A stretch of DNA of 64,000 nt from the NCBI RefSeq assembly GCF_943373825.1, contig NZ_CALSBP010000002.1, positions 3,709,501-3,773,500 of the forward strand, written 5' to 3'. The notes beneath the pieces are model-generated. The model did no database searches. It was not told where the DNA came from and saw nothing but the letters and a program-made list of their open reading frames with translations. Made by a program: the position numbers and the translations under genes. This stretch comes from Aquimarina spinulae (GTDB lineage Bacteria > Bacteroidota > Bacteroidia > Flavobacteriales > Flavobacteriaceae). Shown here piece after piece: positions 25,123 through 33,979 of the stretch (the first letter of the stretch is position 1; every line of letters begins with the position of its first letter).

Positions 25123-25677
25123 ATGCGATACTTTTCTTCCTTCATATATCATAAAATTATAGGGTGGAAGTTTATTGGTGATTTCAGTGCTGATACTGTA
25201 AAAAAATGTATTGTTATTGTAGTACCTCATACGAGCTGGCACGATTTTTATATTGGCCTTTTGGTACGACAAGTAGCCGGTATTAAGATAAGTTTTTTGG
25301 CCAAAAAAGAACTTTTTAAATGGCCATTAGGTTGGTACCTTAAAAGAGTAGGAGGGATTTCTCTGGATAGAACTCCTGGTCAGAATAAGGTTGAAGCTAT
25401 TGCAGAGTTATTTGAAAAAAAGGATGAATTGCGTTTAACCATTGCCCCCGAAGGAACAAGGAAAAAAGTTAAAGAATGGAAAACAGGGTTTTACCATATT
25501 GCCAAAGCTGCAAATATCCCTATTATTATGGTCGCTTTTGATTTTGGAAAAAAACAATGTATGGTTTCTAATCCTTATTATCCTACAGAGGATATTAAAA
25601 AGGATTTCGAATATATGTATCGTTTCTTTAAAGATGTTAAAGGCAAAGTCCCCGAAAACAGCTTTGACGGGACTTAA
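25123..25677 (+). CDS. Small 1-acylglycerol-3-phosphate acyltransferase-like protein
   Basis: 184 residues. It has the acyltransferase catalytic motif HTSWHD (H36-x4-D41), the acceptor-binding motif APEGTRKK near residue 108, and the late IPIIMVAFDFGKK block. It is shorter than PlsC and has little hydrophobic N-terminus, as in a group of Bacteroidota PlsC-like proteins. Likely role: transfer of an acyl chain in phospholipid or lipid A-related synthesis. It follows the KdsB-KdnB fusion by 24 bases, which would fit envelope lipid work. Its 3' end overlaps the convergent 25674 gene by 4 bases. Confidence 0.82.
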   Translation: MRYFSSFIYHKIIGWKFIGDFSADTVKKCIVIVVPHTSWHDFYIGLLVRQVAGIKISFLAKKELFKWPLGWYLKRVGGISLDRTPGQNKVEAIAELFEKKDELRLTIAPEGTRKKVKEWKTGFYHIAKAANIPIIMVAFDFGKKQCMVSNPYYPTEDIKKDFEYMYRFFKDVKGKVPENSFDGT

Positions 25678-26174
25678 AATTTATGAATTTTTTCTTCTGG
25701 GGTAGCATCTTTAGGTTTTTCCTTTACGCTTCCTGCTCCAAAAATAAGCTCTGTACTAGAAAAAGTGGTACCAAAAGTTTTTGCGGCATAATATACTTGT
25801 GATATAGCACTATTTACCTGTTCATTCGTAAGTTCTTTTAAAGGGTGGATATAAACCGACCATAAAATTTTATTGGTGATAGCATATTTTACATCAAGAG
25901 CAGAATGAAAATTGGCAGTCATTGCGTCGAGGAGTAAATCTTTATCAAGACGATCTGATGCTATAATAGGAGAAATAATTCTCATTCGATTATTGGTTTT
26001 ATCGGTAACACAAAGCATAGGAATCTCTTTGTATATAAATTTCCAGTTACCGGGAATGCCATCTAGAGTATCTGCATTTTTTTTAATAATTAACTCTAGT
26101 TTGGTATTATCCATATGTTGGGCATGTACTATGCCTGCAAAAGAAAATAGAAGAAGTATGGCTAATCTTTTCAT
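25674..26174 (-). CDS. Secreted conserved protein, function unknown
   Basis: 166 residues with a clear signal peptide (MKRLAILLLFSFAGIVHAQ). The mature part resembles small alpha/beta proteins of a YbjN/CesT-like fold: NTKLELIIKKNADTLDG, NNRMRIISPI, LDKDLLLDAMTANFHSALDVKYAI and LTNEQVNSAISQVYYAAKTFG. That fold suggestion is an inference from the secondary-structure pattern. It is convergent with the acyltransferase gene (4-base overlap). The 245 bases upstream of its start (26175-26420) hold no gene I can see. Confidence 0.65.
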   Translation of the reverse strand: MKRLAILLLFSFAGIVHAQHMDNTKLELIIKKNADTLDGIPGNWKFIYKEIPMLCVTDKTNNRMRIISPIIASDRLDKDLLLDAMTANFHSALDVKYAITNKILWSVYIHPLKELTNEQVNSAISQVYYAAKTFGTTFSSTELIFGAGSVKEKPKDATPEEKIHKF

Positions 26175-26420
26175 AGCTTATATTTTATCTATAGTCGGGG
26201 TATTATAGTAAACATAACAAAAAACGAACTCAGAAACCATAAAACAAACTTATTCGGTATATATCTTAGGGCCAAGGTATTTGTTGTGTCAAGCTGCTTC
26301 TAGATAGTTTGTTTATAGAACAGTAACCCTCTTAACATAAAGATTGAATTAGAATTAAAACATATTTGTTTCTGTAAATAAATAGATTATTTTTAAAACT
26401 ACTTTTAAAACCTGTATACA

Positions 26421-27293
26421 ATGAAAGATATTATAACTGCTTTTTTTCAAACAAGTAGAGAAAGGTTGAAAAATCCGTTTTTGGGCGCCTTTTTGTTTTC
26501 CATAATTACAGTAAACTGGAAACCAATATCAATATTATTTTTTTCCACAGACATTATAGAGTTGAGAATAAAAAAGATTGAAGATTATTATACCTTAACC
26601 TGGACTAAATTCTGGATTGTCTTAGGAATAACCTTGTGTTATATAGTAGTATTGCCTTATTTAATGTGGGTATTAGAAAAGATAACCTATTTTGCAGCTG
26701 AATGGAGAAAGAATATTTTGAATAAACAAAAGATTAAATCAGTTAAGAGGAGTATTGAGCTAGCTGGAGTAGAAATTGATCTAGAGGATACCAAAGCTAA
26801 ATTAAAGGATAAGTCAGAGCTAAATGATAAAATAGAATCGTTAAAAGCGGAAATTTTAGGAAAAGATGAGGTTATTCATGAAATGAAAGTAGAACGTGAT
26901 AAATTAAATGAAGCAATAAATACGCACAATGAGAGCTTGAGTATATTAAAAGAAAAAGATTCTAAATCGGATTTTTCTTATGACGATATTTTTTCCTCTA
27001 ATTATAGAAAAAGTATCGTTATAAGAGAAGGATATAGTATTGATGATTTTGAAAAAATTAATAACCATTCAAATAATAAAGGGTTTAGGAAAATATATTT
27101 GGAATTGAAAGATTCTCCTTCCAAGTTAAAAGGATTTCATAAAACTGTAAAAGAATTCTATGAATCTCAAGGTATTATAGAACTTTACAATGATGAAAAA
27201 ATGAAACTTGACCTTTACCGTTTTACGAATAAAGGAGATATATTTAAACAATTTTATCTGTTAAGTGTGGCAGCAGATGCTATTCTCAAATAA
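26421..27293 (+). CDS. Membrane protein with coiled coil, function unknown
   Basis: 290 residues: a conserved-looking amphipathic start (DIITAFFQTSRERLKNPFLGAFLFSIITVNWKPI), two membrane segments (about 25-45 and 66-87), then a long coiled coil (about 105-180, KAEILGKDEVIHEMKVERDKLNEA) and a C-terminal globular domain of about 100 residues (YRKSIVIREGYS to FKQFYLLSVAADAILK). No family recognised. It stands alone between convergent genes on both sides. Such a membrane plus coiled-coil plus effector-like layout appears in some phage-defence proteins, but nothing specific supports that here. Confidence 0.65.
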   Translation: MKDIITAFFQTSRERLKNPFLGAFLFSIITVNWKPISILFFSTDIIELRIKKIEDYYTLTWTKFWIVLGITLCYIVVLPYLMWVLEKITYFAAEWRKNILNKQKIKSVKRSIELAGVEIDLEDTKAKLKDKSELNDKIESLKAEILGKDEVIHEMKVERDKLNEAINTHNESLSILKEKDSKSDFSYDDIFSSNYRKSIVIREGYSIDDFEKINNHSNNKGFRKIYLELKDSPSKLKGFHKTVKEFYESQGIIELYNDEKMKLDLYRFTNKGDIFKQFYLLSVAADAILK

Positions 27294-27395
27294 AATAGGA
27301 ACAATTAGTATTTTTATAGTTAATCAATATTCCTTATTCTAGCCTTTATACTTTTTATAAACTATTGTTTCTCTATAATGAGTGAAAAATACTAG

Positions 27396-28118
27396 CTATT
27401 CCTGAGTTAACTCTTCCATGGTATGATAAACGTTCTGCACGTCATCATCTTCTTCTATTTTTTCCAGTAATTTTTCTACATCTGCAGCTTGCTCTGGAGT
27501 TATTTTTTTAGTAACCTGTGGGATACGTTCAAATCCAGAGGATAGAATTTCGATTTCACGACTTTCTAATTCCTTTTGTATCGTTCCAAAACTTCCAAAA
27601 GGAGCATAGATCAATATCCCATCGTCATCCTGAAAAACTTCTTCTGCTCCAAAATCAATAAATTCAAGTTCGAGTTCTTCTGGATCTAATCCTTCACTAT
27701 TAATTCTAAAATTACAGGTATGATCAAACATAAACTCTACAGAACCTGATGTTCCCAGGTTACCCTCGCATTTATTAAAATAGGATCGAATATTGGCAAC
27801 TGTTCTATTATTGTTATCTGTTGCAGTTTCTACCAAAATAGCTATTCCGTGAGGAGCGTATCCTTCAAAAAGAACTTCTTTATAGTCGCCTTGATCTTTA
27901 TCAGATGCCTTTTTAATTGCCCTTTCGATATTATCTTTTGGCATGTTCACAGATTTGGCATTCTGGATCACTGCTCTTAAACGAGAGTTAGAAGCTGGGT
28001 CAGGTCCACCTTCTTTTACTGCCATTACAATATCTTTACCAATTCGAGTAAACGCTTTTGCCATTGCCGACCAGCGTTTCATCTTACGTGCTTTTCTAAA
28101 TTCAAAAGCTCTTCCCAT
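27396..28118 (-). CDS. YebC/PmpR-family protein
   Basis: 240 residues, the family's usual length. MGRAFEFRKARKMKRWSAMAKAFTRIGKDI is the conserved start; RLRAVIQNAKSVNMPKDNIERAIKKA and YEGYAPHGIAILVE-type (here FEGYAPHGIAILVETATDNNNRT) are family signatures, ending KLLEKIEEDDDVQNVYHTM. The family was described as a transcriptional regulator and, more recently, as a ribosome-associated factor helping translation of proline stretches. It has its own good promoter on the minus strand. Confidence 0.93.
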   Translation of the reverse strand: MGRAFEFRKARKMKRWSAMAKAFTRIGKDIVMAVKEGGPDPASNSRLRAVIQNAKSVNMPKDNIERAIKKASDKDQGDYKEVLFEGYAPHGIAILVETATDNNNRTVANIRSYFNKCEGNLGTSGSVEFMFDHTCNFRINSEGLDPEELELEFIDFGAEEVFQDDDGILIYAPFGSFGTIQKELESREIEILSSGFERIPQVTKKITPEQAADVEKLLEKIEEDDDVQNVYHTMEELTQE

Positions 28119-28141
28119 ATGCTAATTTTAAAATCTAAATA

Positions 28142-28173
28142 CAAACATAAGTAGAAACCAAGTTTTTGACAAA
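28142..28173 (-). promoter_or_regulatory. Promoter of the YebC-family gene
   Basis: On the minus strand TTTG (28173-28170), 20 bases, then TATGTTTG (28149-28142): a close match to the Bacteroidota consensus, 23 bases before the start codon. Confidence 0.65.
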
Positions 28174-28289
28174 TGTTTGTGTACGATCAATTTTGATTAC
28201 GCCTAAAGTACCAAAATTCAAAAAGTAAAACAAGAAGTTTTGACCTTAGAATTTGATACTTGTTTTTTGATTTAAAATGAGTTCAATAA

Positions 28290-28577
28290 CTATTCTCCTT
28301 CGATAATGTTATCTATAGTTTTTGCAAGATTAAAATCATTTTCGGTTATACCACCAGCATCATGAGTAGAAAGGCTAATATGTAATTTATTATAAACATT
28401 AGACCAGTCGGGATGATGTTGTTGTAGTTCGGCTTCAAAAGCGATACGAGTCATGACAGAGAACGCATCTTTAAAATCGTTAAATTCAAAAGTGGTATGA
28501 AGAGCATTATCATGGTATTCCCAACCATCTATGTCGTTTAGTTTTTCTTTTATCTCAGATTCTGATAATTTTACCAT
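28290..28577 (-). CDS. phhB: Pterin-4a-carbinolamine dehydratase
   Basis: 95 residues, normal length. The active-site block ELQQHHPDWSNVYNKLHISLSTHDAGGIT carries the two adjacent His and the later His of the family; the start KLNDIDGWEYHDNALHTTFEFNDFKDAF is typical. It recycles the pterin cofactor of aromatic amino acid hydroxylases by dehydrating 4a-hydroxytetrahydrobiopterin. No hydroxylase gene is in this window. It is 36 bases downstream of the 28614 gene on the same strand, so the two may share a transcript. Confidence 0.93.
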   Translation of the reverse strand: MVKLSESEIKEKLNDIDGWEYHDNALHTTFEFNDFKDAFSVMTRIAFEAELQQHHPDWSNVYNKLHISLSTHDAGGITENDFNLAKTIDNIIEGE

Positions 28578-28613
28578 TAGTATTGTATTAGTTAGTTGTA
28601 AGTTACTTAATGT

Positions 28614-29564
28614 TTATTTTTGATTTGTAAGCCCTAATTCATCACGCAAGACTTCATCTTTATTACTGTTTTTACCCCAATAGGCAGATTTAATACTTTT
28701 GATTTTAGTTGCTTTTGTAGTAAGCTTCTTTGCATTTGGCCCAAACCCACTTTTATAGGTTTCTGTCCAATGCTCAATTTCATAAGGAAAAGAGGCGTTA
28801 AAAGTAATACTGATACTCCTATCGAGTTCGGGATATTCTATCGTATATGTATTAGTATCAGTGTCTTTTTGTATAGATGCTTTAGCCGAGTATGCTTTGA
28901 TTTCTTTATGCCTTAATCTAGAATACTCAAAAGAAGGAATAATTTGTAGATCTCCTTGTGGCAATGCATCAGGATTAATTCTGATTTTTGTCCAAAGTTC
29001 ATTTTCTAAAATAGCTTTGTCTAATTTAAAATCCTGATCTGATTCATTTTCAAAATAGGAATGCGAAGTAATCTCGAATTGTTTTCTGTTATTTAATTGC
29101 GCATATACATGACCACACCATTCCTGCATCGAATTAGATACTTTAATAGCATGTCGGTTATCTGCCACAGGATAAAATGTGCTCTGCATCACAGAATATG
29201 GGTAGATTCCTGTATTAAATTTTTTGGTAGCATTAAGTTTTAGAACGGGTATGTTATTTGTATTTTGGCGATCTGCTTTCACCTGTTTTTTTGGTAAAAA
29301 ATCTTCAGTAACATAAATAAGAACCGCGGTTCCTTTTCTTATTTCACCATATCGAGCTTGTTCTAGTTGATATGATGATATTTCTGCTTCACCAGCATAC
29401 CAGTATTTCTTAAAATCTTCGGAGAGCGTTTTTGCAGGTGGTACCTTTTCTTTAATGACCTCTTCAGTTGTAGAGGCTTTGCTCACTTCGTCTGCCTTAA
29501 TATTGCTACAAGCAATAAAGACTAATACGCCTAATAAAGCGAACAGTAGTATTGACTTTTTCAT
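28614..29564 (-). CDS. Conserved lipoprotein of flavobacteria, function unknown
   Basis: 316 residues from the ATG at 29564; an upstream ATG would add 7 residues before an otherwise normal signal sequence, so the inner start is preferred. MKKSILLFALLGVLVFIAC is a lipoprotein signal peptide ending in Cys. The body is beta-rich: KYWYAGEAEISSYQLEQARYG, MQSTFYPVADNRHAIKVSNSMQEWCGHVYAQLNN and IEHWTETYKSGFG. Related proteins are sometimes mislabelled septum formation inhibitor Maf, perhaps by neighbourhood, since a true maf gene lies nearby. No enzyme motif recognised. Confidence 0.75.
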   Translation of the reverse strand: MKKSILLFALLGVLVFIACSNIKADEVSKASTTEEVIKEKVPPAKTLSEDFKKYWYAGEAEISSYQLEQARYGEIRKGTAVLIYVTEDFLPKKQVKADRQNTNNIPVLKLNATKKFNTGIYPYSVMQSTFYPVADNRHAIKVSNSMQEWCGHVYAQLNNRKQFEITSHSYFENESDQDFKLDKAILENELWTKIRINPDALPQGDLQIIPSFEYSRLRHKEIKAYSAKASIQKDTDTNTYTIEYPELDRSISITFNASFPYEIEHWTETYKSGFGPNAKKLTTKATKIKSIKSAYWGKNSNKDEVLRDELGLTNQK

Positions 29565-29795
29565 GATAACGTTTTTATATAGCAAATTACAATAAACCTT
29601 GGATTTGGCAAGTACTGTTAACGTTTCAGTAACTATCTAACCTTTATAATTGACAAATGAATGAGAAATTATCTAATGTAATGAGTAGTTAAGAATGTTT
29701 TTTGGTATAGAGAGAAATCTACTTATAAGAATGAGAGAGAGAACAGGCAAAAATTAATAAAGACAGTTTAGAAAATACTTCACAATTTAAAAGTG

Positions 29796-29823
29796 AAAAA
29801 CGGGATACTTAAATCCCGTTTTT
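29796..29823. terminator. Bidirectional hairpin terminator
   Basis: An 11-bp stem, aaaaacgggat / atcccgttttt, around a 6-base loop, with A and T runs on both sides. It sits just after the small double-glycine peptide gene, which it probably terminates. Confidence 0.85.
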
Positions 29824-29839
29824 AATTTTTTATATGGTA

Positions 29840-30001
29840 TTAGTTAGGCCCACAAAAAACCTGATTCATACACACGTATCCTGGTGGTAAATATTGATCA
29901 CAAGAGTGACACATAACATAGGTCCAACCTCCTTTTAGAGATTTTTGTTCTGTTTTGTTAAGTGTTTTGATACCATCCAGGTTTAAGAGATTCTTTAGCA
30001 T
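29840..30001 (-). CDS. Short double-glycine leader peptide, Cys-containing core
   Basis: 53 residues, translated by me from the minus strand; ATG at 30001-29999, TAA at 29842-29840. The leader MLKNLLNLDGIKTLNKTEQK ending SLKGG fits the Bacteroidota leader pattern (L-x-G-x-K-x-L-x-K-x-EQK-x-x-x-GG). Cleavage after GG would release a 28-residue core starting WTYVMCHSCDQYLPPGY, with four Cys (a CxxC pair and two later). A strong terminator follows within 20 bases, which supports a real short transcript. No transporter or modifying enzyme is adjacent. It is distinct from the peptide at 2602 in the core but shares the leader logic. Confidence 0.8.
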   Translation of the reverse strand: MLKNLLNLDGIKTLNKTEQKSLKGGWTYVMCHSCDQYLPPGYVCMNQVFCGPN

Positions 30002-30151
30002 AATATTAAGTTTTAAAAATAATTAAAGAAATATAAACAAAATAAAAACCAGGTAATTACGGAAAAACCTCATTTAACATTTTGTTACGATAAGAAATAT
30101 TAATTAAAAAATTAATATATTCTATGTGCTAAATTTATTGAGATGGTACTT

Positions 30152-30733
30152 TTAGGCTAGCTGTCTTAATGTTTCGTAGACAAGATGTGTGGGGAGCCCC
30201 ATTACATTAAAATGACTCCCTTCTATATTGGATATACCAATAAAACCTATCCATTCTTGTATCCCATAAGCTCCGGCTTTATCCAGAGGCTTATAAGTTT
30301 GTACATAATATTCGATTTCTTCTGGAGATAACTCCTTAAAAGTAACCTTGGTGGTTTGATGCACTACAATGATCTGATTGATTGTCTTAAAACACACCGA
30401 AGTAATAACCTCATGCGTATCTCCGGATAGAGAATTAATCATTTCTGAAGCTTCTATCAGGTTTTTTGGCTTACCTAAGGCATTGTTTTTATGCCAAACA
30501 ATGGTATCACTAGTGATTAAAATATCTTTGGGGTGTAAATCTGTAAAAGCATTTGCTTTAAGCTTAGCAAGGTAATCCGAAATTTCTTCGGCTTTAAGAT
30601 GATCAGGATAAACCTCTTCAATCTCTTTTAATTGTATTGAAAAATCCAGGTCCAGATCCTTAAAAAATTGTTGCCTTCTAGGAGAACCAGACGCAAGAAT
30701 TATATTTTTACCTTTTAATATATCTTTTAACAT
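30152..30733 (-). CDS. maf: Maf family nucleoside triphosphate pyrophosphatase
   Basis: 193 residues, normal length. The start NIILASGSPRRQQFFKDL is the Maf signature (SxSPRR), followed by the ITSDTIVWHKN catalytic region and the late block KAGAYGIQEWIGFIGISNIEGSHFNVMGLP. The family hydrolyses non-canonical or modified NTPs (dTTP, UTP and analogues) in the cytoplasm. It starts 3 bases after the stop of the UbiA-family gene, so the two are co-transcribed, as is usual in flavobacteria. Confidence 0.95.
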   Translation of the reverse strand: MLKDILKGKNIILASGSPRRQQFFKDLDLDFSIQLKEIEEVYPDHLKAEEISDYLAKLKANAFTDLHPKDILITSDTIVWHKNNALGKPKNLIEASEMINSLSGDTHEVITSVCFKTINQIIVVHQTTKVTFKELSPEEIEYYVQTYKPLDKAGAYGIQEWIGFIGISNIEGSHFNVMGLPTHLVYETLRQLA

Positions 30734-30736
30734 ATG

Positions 30737-31639
30737 TTATACTAAAACAAATTGATAAAATAACAAAGAAATAGATGCACCAAATAAAATTATCTTTAAA
30801 AGCAATGCTAATCTTTTAAACTGCTGATCTGATTCGGCACTAAAGCTTTTGATCATAAAATAGAGTAAAGGAGCAACAATAAGTATCAGTACAAAAATAA
30901 CAGCTTTACTGTTAGAAAAAAGATAATTATATATGTAATAAATTACAGATATAATTGGAAGCAATGTTAATACTCCGATTAATTTTGTTGTTCGATTTTT
31001 ACCTAGAACTATTGGGATGGTTCTAATTCCTAAATTATGATCTCTATCTATGTGCAGACAATCTTTTATAATTTCTCTTAAGAGTATAATCATAAATGCA
31101 AATATTGAATAATCTAAAATAATAGAAAAAATAACGGTTTGTGATGCTCTATTCTTTTCGGTGATAGCAGGAAGAAGATCAAAAATCCCAACGACAATCA
31201 AACTTAATCCTATAAGTAGTGCGAGAATACAATTTTTAAGAACAATGATTTCTTTTAAATAAGAAGCGTAGATGTAAAATACTCCAGAAATTACTATAAA
31301 TAATGCAGCAAAACCTGGCCTGTTAATAAGGTTAGCTAAGTAAAATCCAATAAGAACACCAATTACATTAAGAATAATAAATAATCGATTGGCCGATTTT
31401 TCGGTTATAGAATCATATAATACACCTTTTACACCGGTATCTTCTTGATTGTAAATTTCGATAATTATGTTTCCTGCAGCAGCAATACAAAATGTTGCCG
31501 CCATCAAAATAGCAATACCCAAGCCATTTAAGGTAATAGCAATATTAAAGGGTTCAAAAAGGCCATATTTAAGACATAATTGTGCAAAAGCAATTATAAG
31601 TAAGTTATCAAATTTTATAAGCTTCAGATAAGATAGCAT
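30737..31639 (-). CDS. UbiA-family prenyltransferase, divergent active-site motif
   Basis: 300 residues with about eight or nine membrane helices. The second Asp-rich motif is recognisable in LREIIKDCLHIDRDHNLGIRTIPIVLGK. The first, usually NDxxDxxxD, reads NIIIEIYNQEDTG here: the Asn-Asp is Ile-Glu and one Asp is Asn. Flavobacterial relatives next to maf are often called geranylgeranylglycerol-phosphate geranylgeranyltransferase; the actual substrate is not shown. If the motif change is real, activity or metal binding may differ. A TACATTTG element on the minus strand at 31671-31664 lies about 25 bases before the start. Confidence 0.8.
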   Translation of the reverse strand: MLSYLKLIKFDNLLIIAFAQLCLKYGLFEPFNIAITLNGLGIAILMAATFCIAAAGNIIIEIYNQEDTGVKGVLYDSITEKSANRLFIILNVIGVLIGFYLANLINRPGFAALFIVISGVFYIYASYLKEIIVLKNCILALLIGLSLIVVGIFDLLPAITEKNRASQTVIFSIILDYSIFAFMIILLREIIKDCLHIDRDHNLGIRTIPIVLGKNRTTKLIGVLTLLPIISVIYYIYNYLFSNSKAVIFVLILIVAPLLYFMIKSFSAESDQQFKRLALLLKIILFGASISLLFYQFVLV

Positions 31640-31781
31640 AGAGGTGATTGGTTAATTAGTCAGCAAATGTAATAATTAATACCAATTTTAGCCCTATTAA
31701 CATAGATACTTGAAAGCCTTGTTTTTATAGTAGTGAAGAGGTGTATTAACGTTAATAGAGGGTTAATGAAGGCTGATTTTA

Positions 31782-31811
31782 TTGAATAAAAGGATGTTTG
31801 CTATACTTTTG
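31782..31811 (+). promoter_or_regulatory. Promoter of the two-component operon
   Basis: TTG (31782-31784), 19 bases, TACTTTTG (31804-31811): a near-perfect Bacteroidota promoter. Transcription would begin close to 31818, at the start of the repeated leader motif. Confidence 0.75.
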
Positions 31812-31812
31812 G

Positions 31813-31839
31813 AATCATCATCAATCAAAAAACGAATAG
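31813..31839 (+). repeat. Leader motif ATCAATCAAAAAACGAAT, copy 1
   Basis: The motif tcaatcaaaaaacgaatag lies in the predicted 5' leader of the sensor kinase gene. Close variants precede the genes at 33977 (33955-33979) and 34452 (34423-34451). Confidence 0.5.
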
Positions 31840-31871
31840 GTATTAAAAAATAAATAAGCTGTATATCACTA

Positions 31872-33266
31872 ATGAAGAAAAAGATAAACATACTCATTAT
31901 TACATCTATTTTAACCTTATTGGCATTGTCTGGTATTCAGGGGTATTTGATTTATAACACGTACCAGCTTAAAAAGGATGTGTTTATTAAAGAAACCAAG
32001 AAGGCTGTTTCGAGTATAGATAATACTAAAGAAATGGATTCTATAGCAGAACTTTGGTATAATCAGCTAACAAAGAACCTGATAGAATATAGAAAGAATA
32101 ATCTTCTTAAAAATGAAACTATAGAACGTTTCAAGCCTTTTACAGATTCGTTAAATAATATATTTAATGAATATTATAAAAAAGAAATTGGTAAGGTTAA
32201 TCTGAGATATGAGTTAAAATATAAGAAAACAATAAAGAGTATTATTATTCATGATAATAACCTTTTAGATACCGTTTTTAAAGCAAAAGAAGAGAGTAAT
32301 TACTTTCTGTTCGGAGAAGATTTTCCTGATGAAGAAGGTAATGTGATAAGTAGTGGTAGATGGTTTACAGAACAAGATATAGAGGATGATAGTGGTGTTG
32401 AAATTATAAAAACTCAACTTAATCTCGAAATTCGAACAGTAGATTCGATTAGTATTATTGGATGGAAAAGAATAGTTTTTGGGCAAATGGCAAGCCTGTT
32501 TTTATTCTCTGTTATATTGTTACTATTTGTAGTTGTCTTACTTTTTTATTCGATTAAAACTGTAATTAGACAAAAGAAAATAGCTGATGTGCGCAATGAT
32601 TTTATAAATAACATTACTCATGAGCTTAAAACTCCTTTGGCAACTTTGGGTATTGCTTCGAAAAGTTTAAGGAGCAAAGAGACCCAAAATTCACCAAAAA
32701 TATTCTCTAGTGCATTAGATATATTAGATCGACAGAATAACCGATTGCAGAAACTAATTGATCAGGTAATGAATAATACTTTGGGATCGGAAGAAATCAT
32801 TTTGAGTAAAGAACAGGTTTTGGATGCTAAGTATTTTAAAGAAGTTGTAGAGGATTTTAAGGTATCGGTTAAAGATAAGCAAGTCGACGTAAGTATGAAG
32901 ATAGAATTTAGAGATGTAAATCTTTATATCGATAAATTTCTATTTACCACAGCATTATTTAATGTACTGGAAAATGCTGTGAAATACGGGAAAGAAAAAG
33001 TCGAAATTAGAATACGAACAGAACGTAAAAACGATACATATACAATTTCGATTCGTGATAATGGGATCGGGATTTCTGAAAAAGAACATCATAAGATTTT
33101 TGAAAAATTTTATAGAGTAACAACAGGAAACATACATGATGTAAAGGGATTAGGTCTGGGATTGTTCTATACCAATCAAATTATTAAAGCACACCAGGGA
33201 GAAATTAATATTGAAAGTAAACCCGAAGAAGGAACAGATTTTAAAATAACCATACCAATAATTTAA
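31872..33266 (+). CDS. Membrane sensor histidine kinase
   Basis: 464 residues. Two membrane helices (about 7-27 and 202-226) enclose a periplasmic domain of about 175 residues, rich in Lys and Glu, with no named sensor fold I recognise. There is no clear HAMP domain. The kinase core has the H-box INNITHELKTPLATLG with the phospho-acceptor His250, N-box ALFNVLENAVKYG, G1 ISIRDNGIGIS, F-box KIFEKFYRV and G2 GLGLGLFYTNQII. It signals to the regulator gene that starts 5 bases later. The downstream genes for small secreted proteins may belong to its regulon. Confidence 0.93.
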   Translation: MKKKINILIITSILTLLALSGIQGYLIYNTYQLKKDVFIKETKKAVSSIDNTKEMDSIAELWYNQLTKNLIEYRKNNLLKNETIERFKPFTDSLNNIFNEYYKKEIGKVNLRYELKYKKTIKSIIIHDNNLLDTVFKAKEESNYFLFGEDFPDEEGNVISSGRWFTEQDIEDDSGVEIIKTQLNLEIRTVDSISIIGWKRIVFGQMASLFLFSVILLLFVVVLLFYSIKTVIRQKKIADVRNDFINNITHELKTPLATLGIASKSLRSKETQNSPKIFSSALDILDRQNNRLQKLIDQVMNNTLGSEEIILSKEQVLDAKYFKEVVEDFKVSVKDKQVDVSMKIEFRDVNLYIDKFLFTTALFNVLENAVKYGKEKVEIRIRTERKNDTYTISIRDNGIGISEKEHHKIFEKFYRVTTGNIHDVKGLGLGLFYTNQIIKAHQGEINIESKPEEGTDFKITIPII

Positions 33267-33271
33267 TAATT

Positions 33272-33952
33272 ATGAAGCATATACTACTCGCAGAAGATGA
33301 TTTTGATTTTGGAAGTATATTAAAGCAATATCTCGAAATACATAATTATAAGGTGATCTGGGCAAAAGACGGTAAAGAAGCACTATCGATATTTTCTGAA
33401 GGAAAATTTGATATATGTGTCTTTGATGTGATGATGCCAAAAATGGATGGGTTTACATTGGCAGAGCAAGTAGTAGAAATAGATCCCGAAATTCCATTCG
33501 TTTTCCTTACTGCTAAGAAAATGAAAGAAGATAAAATAAGAGGATTAAAATTAGGAGCAGATGACTACATCGTGAAACCATTTGAAGCAGATATTCTAGT
33601 CCTTAAACTTCAGAATATTTTAAAGCGAACACAGAAAATAGAATCCTTAAAAGATGATGTGGTAAAAATCGGAAATTATGAGTTCGATATTGTTAACCAT
33701 CAATTAAAATTGAATGGAGAATCACAACGATTAACCGAAAAAGAAACATTGCTTATTCAATATTTATGGGAACATAGAAATAGAATGATTAAAAGAGAAG
33801 ATGTGTTAAAAGATATTTGGGGTAATGATGATTTCTTCTCTGGTCGAAGTATGGATGTATTCATAAGTCGATTAAGAAAATATTTTAAAGAAGACAATAC
33901 TATAAATATAGAAAGTGTACGTGGGGTTGGCCTCACATTTAGTATAGCTTAA
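33272..33952 (+). CDS. OmpR-type response regulator
   Basis: 226 residues. The receiver domain (1-118) has the acidic pair EDD near residue 9, the phospho-acceptor Asp52 in CVFDVMMPKMDGF, the Thr in VFLTAKK and the Lys in DDYIVKPFE. The C-terminal winged helix (about 130-226) shows LTEKETLLIQYLWEHRNRMIKREDVLKDIWG and SRLRKYFKEDNTINIESVRGVGLTFS. It pairs with the kinase directly upstream and would bind DNA as a dimer at direct repeats. Confidence 0.95.
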   Translation: MKHILLAEDDFDFGSILKQYLEIHNYKVIWAKDGKEALSIFSEGKFDICVFDVMMPKMDGFTLAEQVVEIDPEIPFVFLTAKKMKEDKIRGLKLGADDYIVKPFEADILVLKLQNILKRTQKIESLKDDVVKIGNYEFDIVNHQLKLNGESQRLTEKETLLIQYLWEHRNRMIKREDVLKDIWGNDDFFSGRSMDVFISRLRKYFKEDNTINIESVRGVGLTFSIA

Positions 33953-33954
33953 AT

Positions 33955-33979
33955 CTTCAATTAAAAAACGAATAGTATG
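33955..33979 (+). repeat. Leader motif, copy 2
   Basis: cttcaattaaaaaacgaatagtatg ends at the start codon of the 33977 gene and shares ttaaaaaacgaatag with copy 1. Confidence 0.45.

Noticed and set aside
26421..27293. Phage-defence gene
   Set aside because: Only the general layout (membrane, coiled coil, C-terminal domain) suggests it; no defence domain or neighbour supports it.
28614..29564. 'Septum formation inhibitor Maf' label
   Set aside because: It lacks the SxSPRR and catalytic motifs; the true maf is at 30152-30733.
29565..29585. Longer start of the 28614 lipoprotein
   Set aside because: Seven extra residues before a standard lipoprotein signal sequence are unlikely.
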